This document shows, piece by piece, positions 25,291-33,419 of a stretch of 64,000 nt of DNA (position 1 is the stretch's first letter; every line of letters starts with the position of its first letter). The translations under genes and the position numbers were made by a program. The DNA is from Anaerobacillus arseniciselenatis (GTDB lineage: Bacteria > Bacillota > Bacilli > Bacillales > Anaerobacillaceae). The notes beneath the pieces are model-generated. The model saw nothing but the letters and a program-made list of their open reading frames with translations. It did not search any database and had not been told where the DNA came from. Where the stretch lies: contig NZ_MLQQ01000035.1 in the NCBI RefSeq assembly GCF_001865995.1, positions 1-64,000 on the forward strand. Direction: 5' to 3'.

Positions 25291-27006
25291 ATGAACATGG
25301 AGTTTATACCTGCTCTTAGAGGGAGCTTTAATTTAAATGATTATGAAAATGCTGTAGAGCATTTTGACTGGAGTGAAGTAGAAGCGAAGTTTTCATGGTT
25401 TAAAACTGGGAAAATCAATATCGTACATGAAGCAATTGACCGGCATGCTCTAAGCACAAAAAAAGATAAAGTTGCTTTATATTATAAAGATGAATATAGA
25501 AAAGAACAATTTACGTTTAAAGAAATGATGGAAATGACAAATAAAGCAGGAAATATGTTTAAGAAGTTTAATGTATTAAAAGGTGACCGAGTGTTTATCT
25601 ATACACCACGTTCTCCGGAAATGTATTTTTGTCTTTTAGGTGCAATAAAAGTCGGGGCAATTGTCGGACCACTTTTTGAAGCGTTTATGGATGCAGCAGT
25701 TTACGATCGATTAAATGACAGTGAAGCTAAAATTTTAGTAACAACTCCTGAACTAGTTAGCCGTGTCCCTTTAGAAAAATTACCAAAATTAGAAAAGATA
25801 GTTTTAGTGGGAGATGAGATTGAGGAAACCGATCAAATTGTGAGCTTTAATAAACATTTCGAGGAAGCTAGTGATGAACTAGAAATAGAGTGGATGGATC
25901 GTGAAGATGGAATGCTCTTACACTATACTTCAGGTTCAACAGGGAAACCAAAAGGGGTTTTACATGTCCATAATGCAATGATACAGCAATATCAAACAGC
26001 ACAGTGGGTGTTAGATTTGAATGAAGATGATATATATTGGTGTACAGCTGACCCCGGTTGGGTAACAGGGACTGTTTATGGAGTGTTTGGCCCATGGTTG
26101 AATGGTGTAACGAATGTAGTAAGAGGTGGGCGGTTTAATCCTAACGACTGGTATCAGACGATCGAAGATTACTCAGTTACTGTCTGGTATAGCGCTCCGA
26201 CTGCTTTTCGTATGTTAATGGGGATTGGTGAGGAGTTAACGCAAAAATTTAATTTAAAATCACTACGTCATATATTAAGTGTGGGTGAACCGTTAAACCC
26301 TGAAGTCGTTCGTTGGGGATTAAGAGTGTTTAATTTAAGGATTCATGATACGTGGTGGATGACAGAAACAGGTGCAATGATGGTTTGTAATTATCCATGC
26401 TTAAATATAAAACCTGGTTCTATGGGGAAACCGATCCCAGGAATCGAAGCAGCAATAATTGACGACAATGGAAATGTACTTCCTCCAAATCGAATGGGGA
26501 ATTTAGCATTAAAGATGGGATGGCCATCAATGATGAGATCTATTTGGAATAATCCTAATAAATATAAAGAATATTTTACGCATAACGGTTGGTATATTTC
26601 TGGAGATTCAGCTTATATGGATGAAGATGGCTACTTTTGGTTCCAAGGTAGAATAGATGATGTCATTAATACATCAGGAGAAAGAGTCGGACCATTCGAG
26701 GTGGAAAGTAAGCTAGTTGAGCACCCAGCAATTGCTGAAGCGGGTGTCATAGGTATACCTGATCCAGTTCAAGGAATGAGAATTAAAGCGTTTATTTCTT
26801 TACGTGAAGGGTATACGCCAACTAGTGATCTAGAAGAAGAAATTCGTTTATTTGTAAAAGAAGAATTATCTGCACATGCTGTACCGAAAAAAATCGAGTT
26901 TAAAGAGAAGCTACCTAAAACTAGAAGTGGCAAAATTATGAGACGTGTATTAAAAGCTTGGGAATTAGATTTACCAACAGGTGATTTATCGACGATGGAA
27001 GACTAA
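25291..27006 (+). CDS. acsA: acetyl-CoA synthetase AcsA
   Basis: Activates acetate to acetyl-CoA through acetyl-AMP. It is 571 residues from ATG 25291, which follows AAAGGGGGAG; the frame upstream to 25228 has no ribosome site. The adenylate-forming-enzyme loop YTSGSTGKPKG is at residues 212-222. Other motifs are YWCTADPGWVTGTVYG, the DTWWMTETG motif, the hinge WFQGRIDDVI and the C-terminal catalytic lysine at 548 (TRSGKIMRR), which is the site AcuA would acetylate. Length and neighbourhood match B. subtilis AcsA. It converges on the PBP gene and shares a hairpin terminator with it. Confidence 0.95.
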   Translation: MNMEFIPALRGSFNLNDYENAVEHFDWSEVEAKFSWFKTGKINIVHEAIDRHALSTKKDKVALYYKDEYRKEQFTFKEMMEMTNKAGNMFKKFNVLKGDRVFIYTPRSPEMYFCLLGAIKVGAIVGPLFEAFMDAAVYDRLNDSEAKILVTTPELVSRVPLEKLPKLEKIVLVGDEIEETDQIVSFNKHFEEASDELEIEWMDREDGMLLHYTSGSTGKPKGVLHVHNAMIQQYQTAQWVLDLNEDDIYWCTADPGWVTGTVYGVFGPWLNGVTNVVRGGRFNPNDWYQTIEDYSVTVWYSAPTAFRMLMGIGEELTQKFNLKSLRHILSVGEPLNPEVVRWGLRVFNLRIHDTWWMTETGAMMVCNYPCLNIKPGSMGKPIPGIEAAIIDDNGNVLPPNRMGNLALKMGWPSMMRSIWNNPNKYKEYFTHNGWYISGDSAYMDEDGYFWFQGRIDDVINTSGERVGPFEVESKLVEHPAIAEAGVIGIPDPVQGMRIKAFISLREGYTPTSDLEEEIRLFVKEELSAHAVPKKIEFKEKLPKTRSGKIMRRVLKAWELDLPTGDLSTMED

Positions 27007-27010
27007 ATGG

Positions 27011-27132
27011 AGAAGGGTGTCCTAAAAATTTGTCAGTCACCTTTGACACTAAATACAGACGAATGGCAAATAAATTTCGCTTGTATTTAGAATTTGTCTC
27101 TGGTGAACTAACACTTTCAGGACACCCTCTTC
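27011..27132. terminator. long bidirectional hairpin between acsA and PBP gene
   Basis: AGAAGGGTGTCCT at the left pairs with AGGACACCCTCTTCT at the right. An inner ctaaatacagacgaa...cgcttgtatttag hairpin resembles the inner hairpin of the GTGTCAGACAC repeats. It is a diverged relative of that family, placed between two converging genes. Confidence 0.75.
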
Positions 27133-27147
27133 TAATGTTGTTTTAAT

Positions 27148-30063
27148 TTATGCTTGTAAACTAACTACAAGGTGAAGGTTCTTTTGATTTTCTCTTAAAA
27201 ATGTAAGGTCATCATTTAATGGATCAGGGATTATCTCCCCATCACCATTTTCATTGTCATCACCATTGTTGTTGTCTTCTCCGTCACTTGGAGGTTTATC
27301 TTCGTCCTCGTCATCTTCTTTCTTCTTTTCATTATCGCCTTCAGTGTCTTCTTCCTCTTCTATTGGGTCTTGCCAATCTCCGTTATAAACAACTGGCGAA
27401 GGTTCAGACTCACGACCTACTACATCAACAGCAGTAACTTTATAGGCATACGGACGAGAATGTAGATTCATAGAGAGTTCTTCATCTGATGTAATAGTCT
27501 TAATTACGGTATAAACATCAGTTCCAGTTGGTGCACCGTAAATTCGATAGCCGATAATGTCCTCATCTTCATGTTCATTCCATGAAAGATAATTATCATT
27601 AATAGTTACATTAGTAATTTGTTCAGGTGTTTTACCGTTATCTTCTGGCTCACGGTCAGGGATAAGCTTTTCCCAATGATCAGGAAGAAAGTCAAATATA
27701 TTTTCATCTTCATCAAAATACTCACTTTTTATCGCAATACCCTCTTTTGTAAATTCACGAGGTGAACTTTCAAGAGCACGATAAGGTTTTCCACTAAGCA
27801 TGACAAAGTCAACTCTCTCTAAGCTGTCATCGACTTTTGTCGGTACAAATTTTGAAATAAATAAGTCTGTTTGTACTAAACCAGCTTCACGACAAAGGTC
27901 TGATGGTAGTAACCCGGAAATACCACAAAATGATTGTCTTACAATTCCGCTAGGCATCTTAAATGATTCATCGGTGCCTATAAATTCAGGGTCAATATCA
28001 TAGGCTGCATTGGCGAGTGCTGCCCAAATTCCTTGGGTTCGTGGACCGGTACGCCCTTGTAGCGTCCGTTGTGTATCGTATCCGATCCAAACCCCCATTG
28101 AAAAATTCGGGTTGAACCCTACATACCATGCATCATGAGTGAAGCTTGATGTACCAGTTTTCCCGGCTAAATCAGTTCGGAAATTTAACCTTCCAGGCAG
28201 CCCTGACGCTGTACCAGGAGACACTTGGACATCACGTAGCATATCAAGAGTTAAATAAGCAGTTTGAGGTGAGAAAACCTCAACTTCTGTATGTTCATGT
28301 TCATAAATGACTTCTCCATCTTTTGAGACGATTTTTTCAATCATGTAGGATGGTTTTAACTTTCCTTCATTAGCAAAAATACTATAAGCGCTCGTATTCA
28401 ATTCAACAGAAGGACCGTTGGCAATTCCTCCAATCGCAGCTGGTTCATACGGCTCACCGCCAACTAAGTTAAAGCCCATTTTTTCAAGTGATTCTCTAGC
28501 AAAATCATGCGGTACTCGGTTAAATGCTCTAACGGCAGGAACGTTACGAGAACGTTGCAGTGCTTCGCGAGCTGTCATTAATCCTAAATGCTCATTATCC
28601 CAGTTTGTAATTTGTCTGCTAGGATCATTTTTGTAATTCATTGGTGTGTCTGCGAGTATAAACCCTGGTTGTACGGTACCTACCTCAATAGCAGGAGCAA
28701 AGGCAAGAATAGATTTCATTGTTGAGCCATTGGAACGAAACGGATTTCTTGTCGCATGGTTCGTTTGTTCACGCCAATAATCTCGACCACCTACAAACGA
28801 AATAATGGCTCCTGTTCGATTATCAAGTAGGACTGCTCCCACTTCTTCAGGCTCACCTAAATCATTTACACCACCAAATAAACTATGATCTGTTACGACT
28901 TCTTGATGTGCATCATAAATATCTTTATTAATGGTTGTATGGATTTCATAACCATTCCTTCGTAAGTCACGGCGAGCAGTTTCACGATACTCACGTAACG
29001 TTGCCGCACTTTTTTCAGCATCCTCAATTTCATCAATAACAATTCCATCATGTTCCATCATTTGTTTTGATAAGACTTCAATCGCTCTACGTTGTACTTC
29101 ATCTAATAAAAATGGATACTCTTCTAATGTTGTTTGAGTAGGTTCAGTTAAATTTGCACGAATATCATAATTAAGTGCCTCATTAAATTCTGTCTCAGTG
29201 ATATAGCCTTTATCTCTCATACGATTTAAAACAGTTCTCATCCGATTTAACGATGGTTCTAAATTTTCTTTTACACCACGGCCTTGAGATAAGAAAGGAG
29301 TATAACCAAATGGACTTTGAGGTAACCCAGCAATGTATGCAGCTTGTGGTATCGACAAATCACTAGCATCTACACCGAAAATCCCTTGTGCTGCAGCTTG
29401 AATACCTGCAATATTACGACCATTTGCATTTCTACCGAATGTAACAACATTTAAATACGCTTCTAATATCTCTTCTTTTTCAAAAAAGTTTTCAAGACGC
29501 AATGCTAATAAAATTTCTGCTGCTTTACGGTCGAACGATACTTCACTCGTTAAAATTTGATTTTTAATTAATTGTTGTGTTAATGTACTTCCACCTGTTT
29601 GGACAGATGCATTGGAAAATTCTTGGTAAGTTGCGCGCAAAATCGCTTTAGGGACAATGCCATCGTGTTCAAAGAAATACTCATCCTCTGTAGCAATAAT
29701 TGCATTAATTAAGTTTTGTGATATATCTTCAAGGTTAATTTCCCTTCTTTCTATATCAGAGGGAAGATCACCTAAAAAGACATTATTTGCAAAGTAAATT
29801 TCTGAAACTTCTTCGTAATTATAAATATCCATTCTCATATCTTCTTTATTACGAATCGGCTCGTCCATCACAAGTGATGCAAAATAGCCTGCGCCTGCTG
29901 CACCGACAAACAGCATTAAAGAAATTAGCCCGATAAAAAATATTAATAATAAATTCCAAACTACTTGGTAAGTGATACGAAAACTTTTAAATAATTTTTT
30001 TCCATTTAAATAATTAACAATATTATTTATCGAAAATCGACGGTTAGATCGCTTATTAGTCAT
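27148..30063 (-). CDS. class A penicillin-binding protein (1A family)
   Basis: A bifunctional peptidoglycan synthase that polymerises glycan strands and cross-links peptides outside the membrane. It is 971 residues. A basic N terminus and one membrane helix (about 36-62) are followed by the GT51 glycosyltransferase with catalytic Glu126 (ATEDEYFFEHDG) and GGSTLTQQLIKN. The transpeptidase has the SxxK serine at 447 (GSTMKS), SRN in LQRSRNVPAVR, and KTG at 635-637. C-terminal to it are a fibronectin-III-like domain (about 820-905) and an extremely acidic, Asp/Glu/Asn-rich tail. The tail suits a high-salt or alkaline exterior. No PBP gene lies here in B. subtilis, so it is a local insertion between acsA and tyrS. 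The exact PBP1/PBP4-type name is not assigned. Confidence 0.92.
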   Translation of the reverse strand: MTNKRSNRRFSINNIVNYLNGKKLFKSFRITYQVVWNLLLIFFIGLISLMLFVGAAGAGYFASLVMDEPIRNKEDMRMDIYNYEEVSEIYFANNVFLGDLPSDIERREINLEDISQNLINAIIATEDEYFFEHDGIVPKAILRATYQEFSNASVQTGGSTLTQQLIKNQILTSEVSFDRKAAEILLALRLENFFEKEEILEAYLNVVTFGRNANGRNIAGIQAAAQGIFGVDASDLSIPQAAYIAGLPQSPFGYTPFLSQGRGVKENLEPSLNRMRTVLNRMRDKGYITETEFNEALNYDIRANLTEPTQTTLEEYPFLLDEVQRRAIEVLSKQMMEHDGIVIDEIEDAEKSAATLREYRETARRDLRRNGYEIHTTINKDIYDAHQEVVTDHSLFGGVNDLGEPEEVGAVLLDNRTGAIISFVGGRDYWREQTNHATRNPFRSNGSTMKSILAFAPAIEVGTVQPGFILADTPMNYKNDPSRQITNWDNEHLGLMTAREALQRSRNVPAVRAFNRVPHDFARESLEKMGFNLVGGEPYEPAAIGGIANGPSVELNTSAYSIFANEGKLKPSYMIEKIVSKDGEVIYEHEHTEVEVFSPQTAYLTLDMLRDVQVSPGTASGLPGRLNFRTDLAGKTGTSSFTHDAWYVGFNPNFSMGVWIGYDTQRTLQGRTGPRTQGIWAALANAAYDIDPEFIGTDESFKMPSGIVRQSFCGISGLLPSDLCREAGLVQTDLFISKFVPTKVDDSLERVDFVMLSGKPYRALESSPREFTKEGIAIKSEYFDEDENIFDFLPDHWEKLIPDREPEDNGKTPEQITNVTINDNYLSWNEHEDEDIIGYRIYGAPTGTDVYTVIKTITSDEELSMNLHSRPYAYKVTAVDVVGRESEPSPVVYNGDWQDPIEEEEDTEGDNEKKKEDDEDEDKPPSDGEDNNNGDDNENGDGEIIPDPLNDDLTFLRENQKNLHLVVSLQA

Positions 30064-30156
30064 AGATAAATTACCTCCTAAATGATCAAAAATATTATAG
30101 CATACATTGTCGATTAATGGATATGTATGAAAGTTAAAAAGATTAGTTTGACAACG

Positions 30157-30185
30157 TTGTTATTTTTTGATAAAAATTGTATAAT
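30157..30185 (+). promoter_or_regulatory. SigA-type promoter of the tyrS T-box transcript
   Basis: TTGTTA, 17-nt spacer, TATAAT, about 20 bases upstream of the T-box leader. Spacing and the perfect -10 make it convincing. Confidence 0.7.
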
Positions 30186-30204
30186 GCAATAAATTAAATA
30201 AGAC

Positions 30205-30487
30205 AAAGCTATGAATGGACAATAGTAGTAAGCATTTCCCTGTTTCAGAAAGTTGGTGGTTGCTGCAAACCAATACACACTTGCTTATGAATTACTTCCA
30301 AGAGCTTCCTTTGTGAACAATATTTAAAAGGCTGTTTTCTCAAACACTGTATCTTTTTAGGGAAAAGTAGCAAAGGACGGTAAAACCGTTATATTTCTCG
30401 AGGTGGAAAGTACAATTTATACTTTCAACAAGGGTGGTACCGCGACTTTAAAGTTCGTCCCTTTTATGGGATGGGCTTTTTTTGTGT
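30205..30487 (+). promoter_or_regulatory. tyrosine T-box riboswitch
   Basis: A tRNA-sensing leader in front of tyrS. The T-box AAGGGTGGTACCGCG lies at 30430-30444. A plausible specifier codon TAC (Tyr) lies at 30274-30276, in ccaaTACacac on the 3' side of the first stem (ttggtggttgctgcaaacc upstream). The terminator AAGTTCGTCCC, loop, GGGATGGGCTTTTTTT (30451-30487) competes with the antiterminator. Uncharged tRNA-Tyr should favour read-through, raising TyrS when tyrosine is short. Identity is supported by the codon and by the downstream gene. Confidence 0.93.
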
Positions 30488-30492
30488 GGAAA

Positions 30493-30590
30493 AGATGGTT
30501 TGTGGTTTGTGGGTTAGTGGCTAGTTGGTTAGGACCCTCGCCCAAATTTCATCTTAGGTGGTGAGATGGTAGTCATTCGATGTAAAAGCA
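30493..30590 (+). repeat. decayed composite element (GTTAG run plus partial R)
   Basis: ggtttgtgggttagtggcta and gttggttagg, then cgcccaaatttcatcttagg and tggtgagatggtagtcattc: the usual left end of the composite element with a weak R unit. It lies between the T-box terminator and tyrS. Confidence 0.45.
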
Positions 30591-30624
30591 TCAAATTAAA
30601 CATAAAGAATAGGAGAGAAAAAAG

Positions 30625-31881
30625 ATGGATTTATTAAAGGATTTAGAATATCGTGGCTTGATTAATCAAGTAACAGATTTTGAAGGATTACAAAAACAGT
30701 TAGAAGAAGGTCAATTAACTTTATATTGTGGGTTTGATCCAACCGCAGACAGTTTACACATAGGTCATTTATTAACAGTATTAACGTTAAGACGTTTCCA
30801 ATTAGCAGGTAATAAGCCTTTAGCTTTAGTTGGAGGTGCGACTGGATTAATTGGTGATCCGAGTGGCAAAAAAGCTGAACGTACTTTAAATGAAAAAGAA
30901 ATTGTTATTCAATTTAGTAATCGTATTAAAGGTCAACTATCTCGCTTTTTAGACTTTGATGGGGAAAATGCTGCACAAATCGTTAATAATTACGATTGGA
31001 TCGGCAAATTAGATGTGATCTCATTTTTAAGAGATGTAGGTAAAAACTTTGGGATTAACTATATGTTGGCAAAAGACTCTGTAGAATCTCGCATTCAGTC
31101 TGGAATTTCCTTTACAGAATTTAGTTATATGATTCTACAGTCTTATGACTTCTTAAAACTATTTGAGAAGGAAAATTGTCGTTTACAAATTGGTGGAAGT
31201 GATCAGTGGGGAAATATTACTGCAGGGCTTGAGTTAATTCGTAAATCAACGACGGAAGAAGCGAAGGCTTTTGGTTTTACAATACCGCTCGTCACAAAAA
31301 GCGATGGTACAAAGTTCGGTAAAACAGAAGGCGGTGCGATTTGGTTAGACGAAGAGAAAACATCACCTTATGAGTTATACCAATTTTTCATCAATACAGA
31401 TGATCGTGATGTTGTTAAGTTCTTGAAGTACTTTACTTTCTTAGCACATGAAGAAATTAATGCTTTAGAGGAAGAGGTGAGAACTGCTCCAGAAAAAAGA
31501 AGTGCGCAACGAAAACTTGCTGAAGAAGTAACAAAGTTAATTCATGGAGAAGAAGCATTAAGCCAAGCTATTCGTATATCTGAGGCTTTATTTAGTGGAG
31601 ATATCGCTGCATTAAATGCCACTGAAATTAAACAAGGATTTAAAGATGTTCCTTCATATCAATGTGCAGAAGATGAAATTAATTTATTAGAGCTTTTAGT
31701 TGCTTCGAAAATCTCTTCCTCGAAACGCCAAGGACGAGAGGACATTCAAAACGGTGCAATTTACGTTAATGGCGTCCGTACAACTGAACTCGACAAAGTA
31801 ATTACAAAAGAAGACCGTATCGAAGATCAGTTTACGATCATACGCCGAGGAAAGAAGAAGTATTTTTTGATTAAATACTAG
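30625..31881 (+). CDS. tyrS: tyrosyl-tRNA synthetase TyrS
   Basis: Charges tRNA-Tyr with tyrosine. It is 418 residues, class I synthetase. ATG 30625 follows AGGAGAG. The HIGH motif is at residues 45-48 (DSLHIGHLL) and a KMSKS-equivalent KFGKT at about 230-234. The tyrosine-binding region YMILQSYDFLKLF and GGSDQWGNITAGLELI are clear. A C-terminal S4-like RNA-binding domain occupies about 350-415 (SKRQGREDIQNGAIYVNG). Expression should be set by the tyrosine T-box upstream, and a strong hairpin terminates it. Confidence 0.97.
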   Translation: MDLLKDLEYRGLINQVTDFEGLQKQLEEGQLTLYCGFDPTADSLHIGHLLTVLTLRRFQLAGNKPLALVGGATGLIGDPSGKKAERTLNEKEIVIQFSNRIKGQLSRFLDFDGENAAQIVNNYDWIGKLDVISFLRDVGKNFGINYMLAKDSVESRIQSGISFTEFSYMILQSYDFLKLFEKENCRLQIGGSDQWGNITAGLELIRKSTTEEAKAFGFTIPLVTKSDGTKFGKTEGGAIWLDEEKTSPYELYQFFINTDDRDVVKFLKYFTFLAHEEINALEEEVRTAPEKRSAQRKLAEEVTKLIHGEEALSQAIRISEALFSGDIAALNATEIKQGFKDVPSYQCAEDEINLLELLVASKISSSKRQGREDIQNGAIYVNGVRTTELDKVITKEDRIEDQFTIIRRGKKKYFLIKY

Positions 31882-31882
31882 T

Positions 31883-31961
31883 TATGAGTTATGAGTGAAG
31901 AGTTTTGAGTTTACTGAAAGTAGTGCTACTAAGCATCACTTCCAAACAACTCAACACTCAA
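31883..31961. repeat. GAGTTTTGAGT / ACTCAAAACTC inverted repeat
   Basis: Starts ttatgagtgaagagttttga, has a centre tgaaagtagtgctactaagc and ends in caaacaactcaacactcaac. A near copy follows the small secreted-protein gene at 59.9 kb, with the same outer arms and a related centre. Confidence 0.55.
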
Positions 31962-31964
31962 CAC

Positions 31965-31996
31965 AAAAAAAGCCACGCTTTCGCGTGGCTTTTTTT
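31965..31996. terminator. tyrS / rpsD bidirectional terminator
   Basis: AAAAAAAGCCACGC, TTTC, GCGTGGCTTTTTTT: a perfect stem with A and T tails between converging tyrS and rpsD. Confidence 0.92.
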
Positions 31997-32170
31997 GTCT
32001 AGCTTCAGGCACCATCGGTTCGACCACTTCAGTCAAGCTACTACCTTGAATTACTTCACTGTAGCTTTGCGACGAGTAACCGCAGGAGCACGCCTTGCGG
32101 TCTAAGAGCTGACCGCTACGTGCAGGCCTTCCAGTGGTTGTCACCGATAGGCGGCGCCTTCCGCTTTTCC
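31997..32170. repeat. family-4 repeat (gcgacgagtaaccgcaggag), copy 1
   Basis: Begins tgtctagcttcaggcacc, contains tttgcgacgagtaaccgcag and gagcacg, and ends gcggcgccttccgcttttcc. The outer arms (ggcgcc/gcttttc types) are shared with copies at 35.3, 43.6 and 47.9 kb. No gene is visible. Confidence 0.7.
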
Positions 32171-32172
32171 TA

Positions 32173-32775
32173 TTAACGTGAGTAGAATTCAACGATTAGA
32201 GCTTCTGTAACTTCTGCAGGTAATTCTGAACGCTCAGGTAAGCGAGTGTAAGTACCTTCAAGTTTTTCAGCGTCAAACTCGATGTAAGCAGGTACGAAGT
32301 TGTTTACTTCTACTGCTTCTTTTACTACTGTAATGTTTTGAGATTTTTCGCGAAGGCTGATCGTTTGACCAGGTTTTACGCGGTATGATGGAATGTCAAC
32401 ACGTCCACCGTCAACCATAACGTGACCGTGATTTACTAATTGACGAGCTCCACGACGAGTACGAGCTAATCCCATACGGTAAACTAAGTTATCTAAACGA
32501 GATTCAAGTAAAATCATGAAGTTTTCACCGTGGATACCAGGCATTTTGCCAGCATCATCGAACATGCGACGGAATTGACGCTCATTAATTCCATACATAT
32601 GACGAAGTTTTTGCTTCTCTTGAAGTTGAATTCCGTATTCAGATAATTTCTTTCTTTGAGTAGGACCGTGTTGTCCTGGTGCGTAAGGACGTTTTTGTAA
32701 TTCTTTTCCTGTGCCGCTTAGTGATACTCCTAAACGACGTGATAATTTCCAAGATGGACCTGTATAACGAGCCAT
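32173..32775 (-). CDS. rpsD: 30S ribosomal protein S4
   Basis: Primary 16S rRNA-binding protein that nucleates assembly of the 30S subunit body and, in Bacillus, represses its own mRNA. It is 200 residues, the standard length. ATG 32775 follows GGAGGAG on the minus strand. It starts [19 protein letters not shown], and the S4 RNA-binding motif lies at about 90-155 ([32 protein letters not shown]). The zinc-binding cysteines of some S4 proteins are absent (C-minus type). It is monocistronic, with a leader of about 200 nt. Confidence 0.97.
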   Translation of the reverse strand: MARYTGPSWKLSRRLGVSLSGTGKELQKRPYAPGQHGPTQRKKLSEYGIQLQEKQKLRHMYGINERQFRRMFDDAGKMPGIHGENFMILLESRLDNLVYRMGLARTRRGARQLVNHGHVMVDGGRVDIPSYRVKPGQTISLREKSQNITVVKEAVEVNNFVPAYIEFDAEKLEGTYTRLPERSELPAEVTEALIVEFYSR

Positions 32776-32985
32776 GAATGACTCCTCCTTTGTTATTTTA
32801 GATTTTGATAAAATAACAACAGTTTTGGCAATCCCTTCAAAAGCTCATTTTATATTCATGCACTTTCGCTTCGACAGCTAGAAGTTACACAATGCACCTC
32901 AAAAAGTTTCAGCCGCAGTTTAAGAGGTATAAAATGAGAAGAGTGTCAGTTGAAGTTTACCTTGGCTGTCTTTATTTTACACAAA
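32776..32985 (-). promoter_or_regulatory. rpsD mRNA leader, likely S4 autoregulatory region
   Basis: About 205 nt of untranslated leader between promoter and rpsD. It contains complementary segments around 32841-32850 (agctcatttt / aaaatgag at 32931-32940) that would close a large stem-loop. In B. subtilis, S4 binds its own leader; the position and length here agree, but the specific fold was not verified. Confidence 0.5.
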
Positions 32986-32989
32986 TTAT

Positions 32990-33018
32990 AGTATATGTTT
33001 TTTTATAAACGAAGTCAA
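32990..33018 (-). promoter_or_regulatory. SigA-type promoter of rpsD
   Basis: On the minus strand: TTGACT (33013-33018), 17-nt spacer, TATACT (32990-32995). This is a near-consensus vegetative promoter, as expected for a ribosomal protein gene. Confidence 0.75.
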
Positions 33019-33040
33019 GGTTTCAAGTATAATTACTAAA

Positions 33041-33161
33041 TGAGTGAATTTCATAATTACCTAAATCGAGCCATATCAAACTATATGTAGTTGCGACCGA
33101 CTTAACGCAACTAGATATAGTTACTTAATGGCGATGATATTGAATTAAGAAATTCATTAAA
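33041..33161 (+). mobile_element. MITE-like palindromic element, copy 3
   Basis: TGAGTGAATTTCATAATTAC to aattaagaaattcattaaa. It is of subtype b, with an inner ctatatgtagttgc / gcaactagatatag hairpin followed by ttacttaatggcgatg. It lies between the rpsD promoter and dgcP; 33162-33400 is AT-rich and holds the dgcP upstream region. Confidence 0.75.
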
Positions 33162-33419
33162 ATATGAACAAAAATTAACAAAAAGATTGAATGTATAATT
33201 TGTCTAGTCAGTTCACTAAAAATTTTCATACAATAGTAATAAAGTTAGACTTTTGTTGCAAGGAAAAGAATGTATAATTAAATTCATTCAAACTTTATTA
33301 TAGTGTAGATGGTATAAACTTGTCTTAAGTAGGTAGATGGTAATTTTTTATAGTAATATTAAGCTGACTTTACTATAATTAAAGGATACGGTAGTTGTTA
33401 TGATTGGTGGTGAAAATGA

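Noticed and set aside
27219-27437. His-rich 72-residue plus-strand ORF
   Set aside because: Antisense of the Asp/Glu-rich tail of the PBP; the His/Leu richness is a by-product of GAT/GAA codons.
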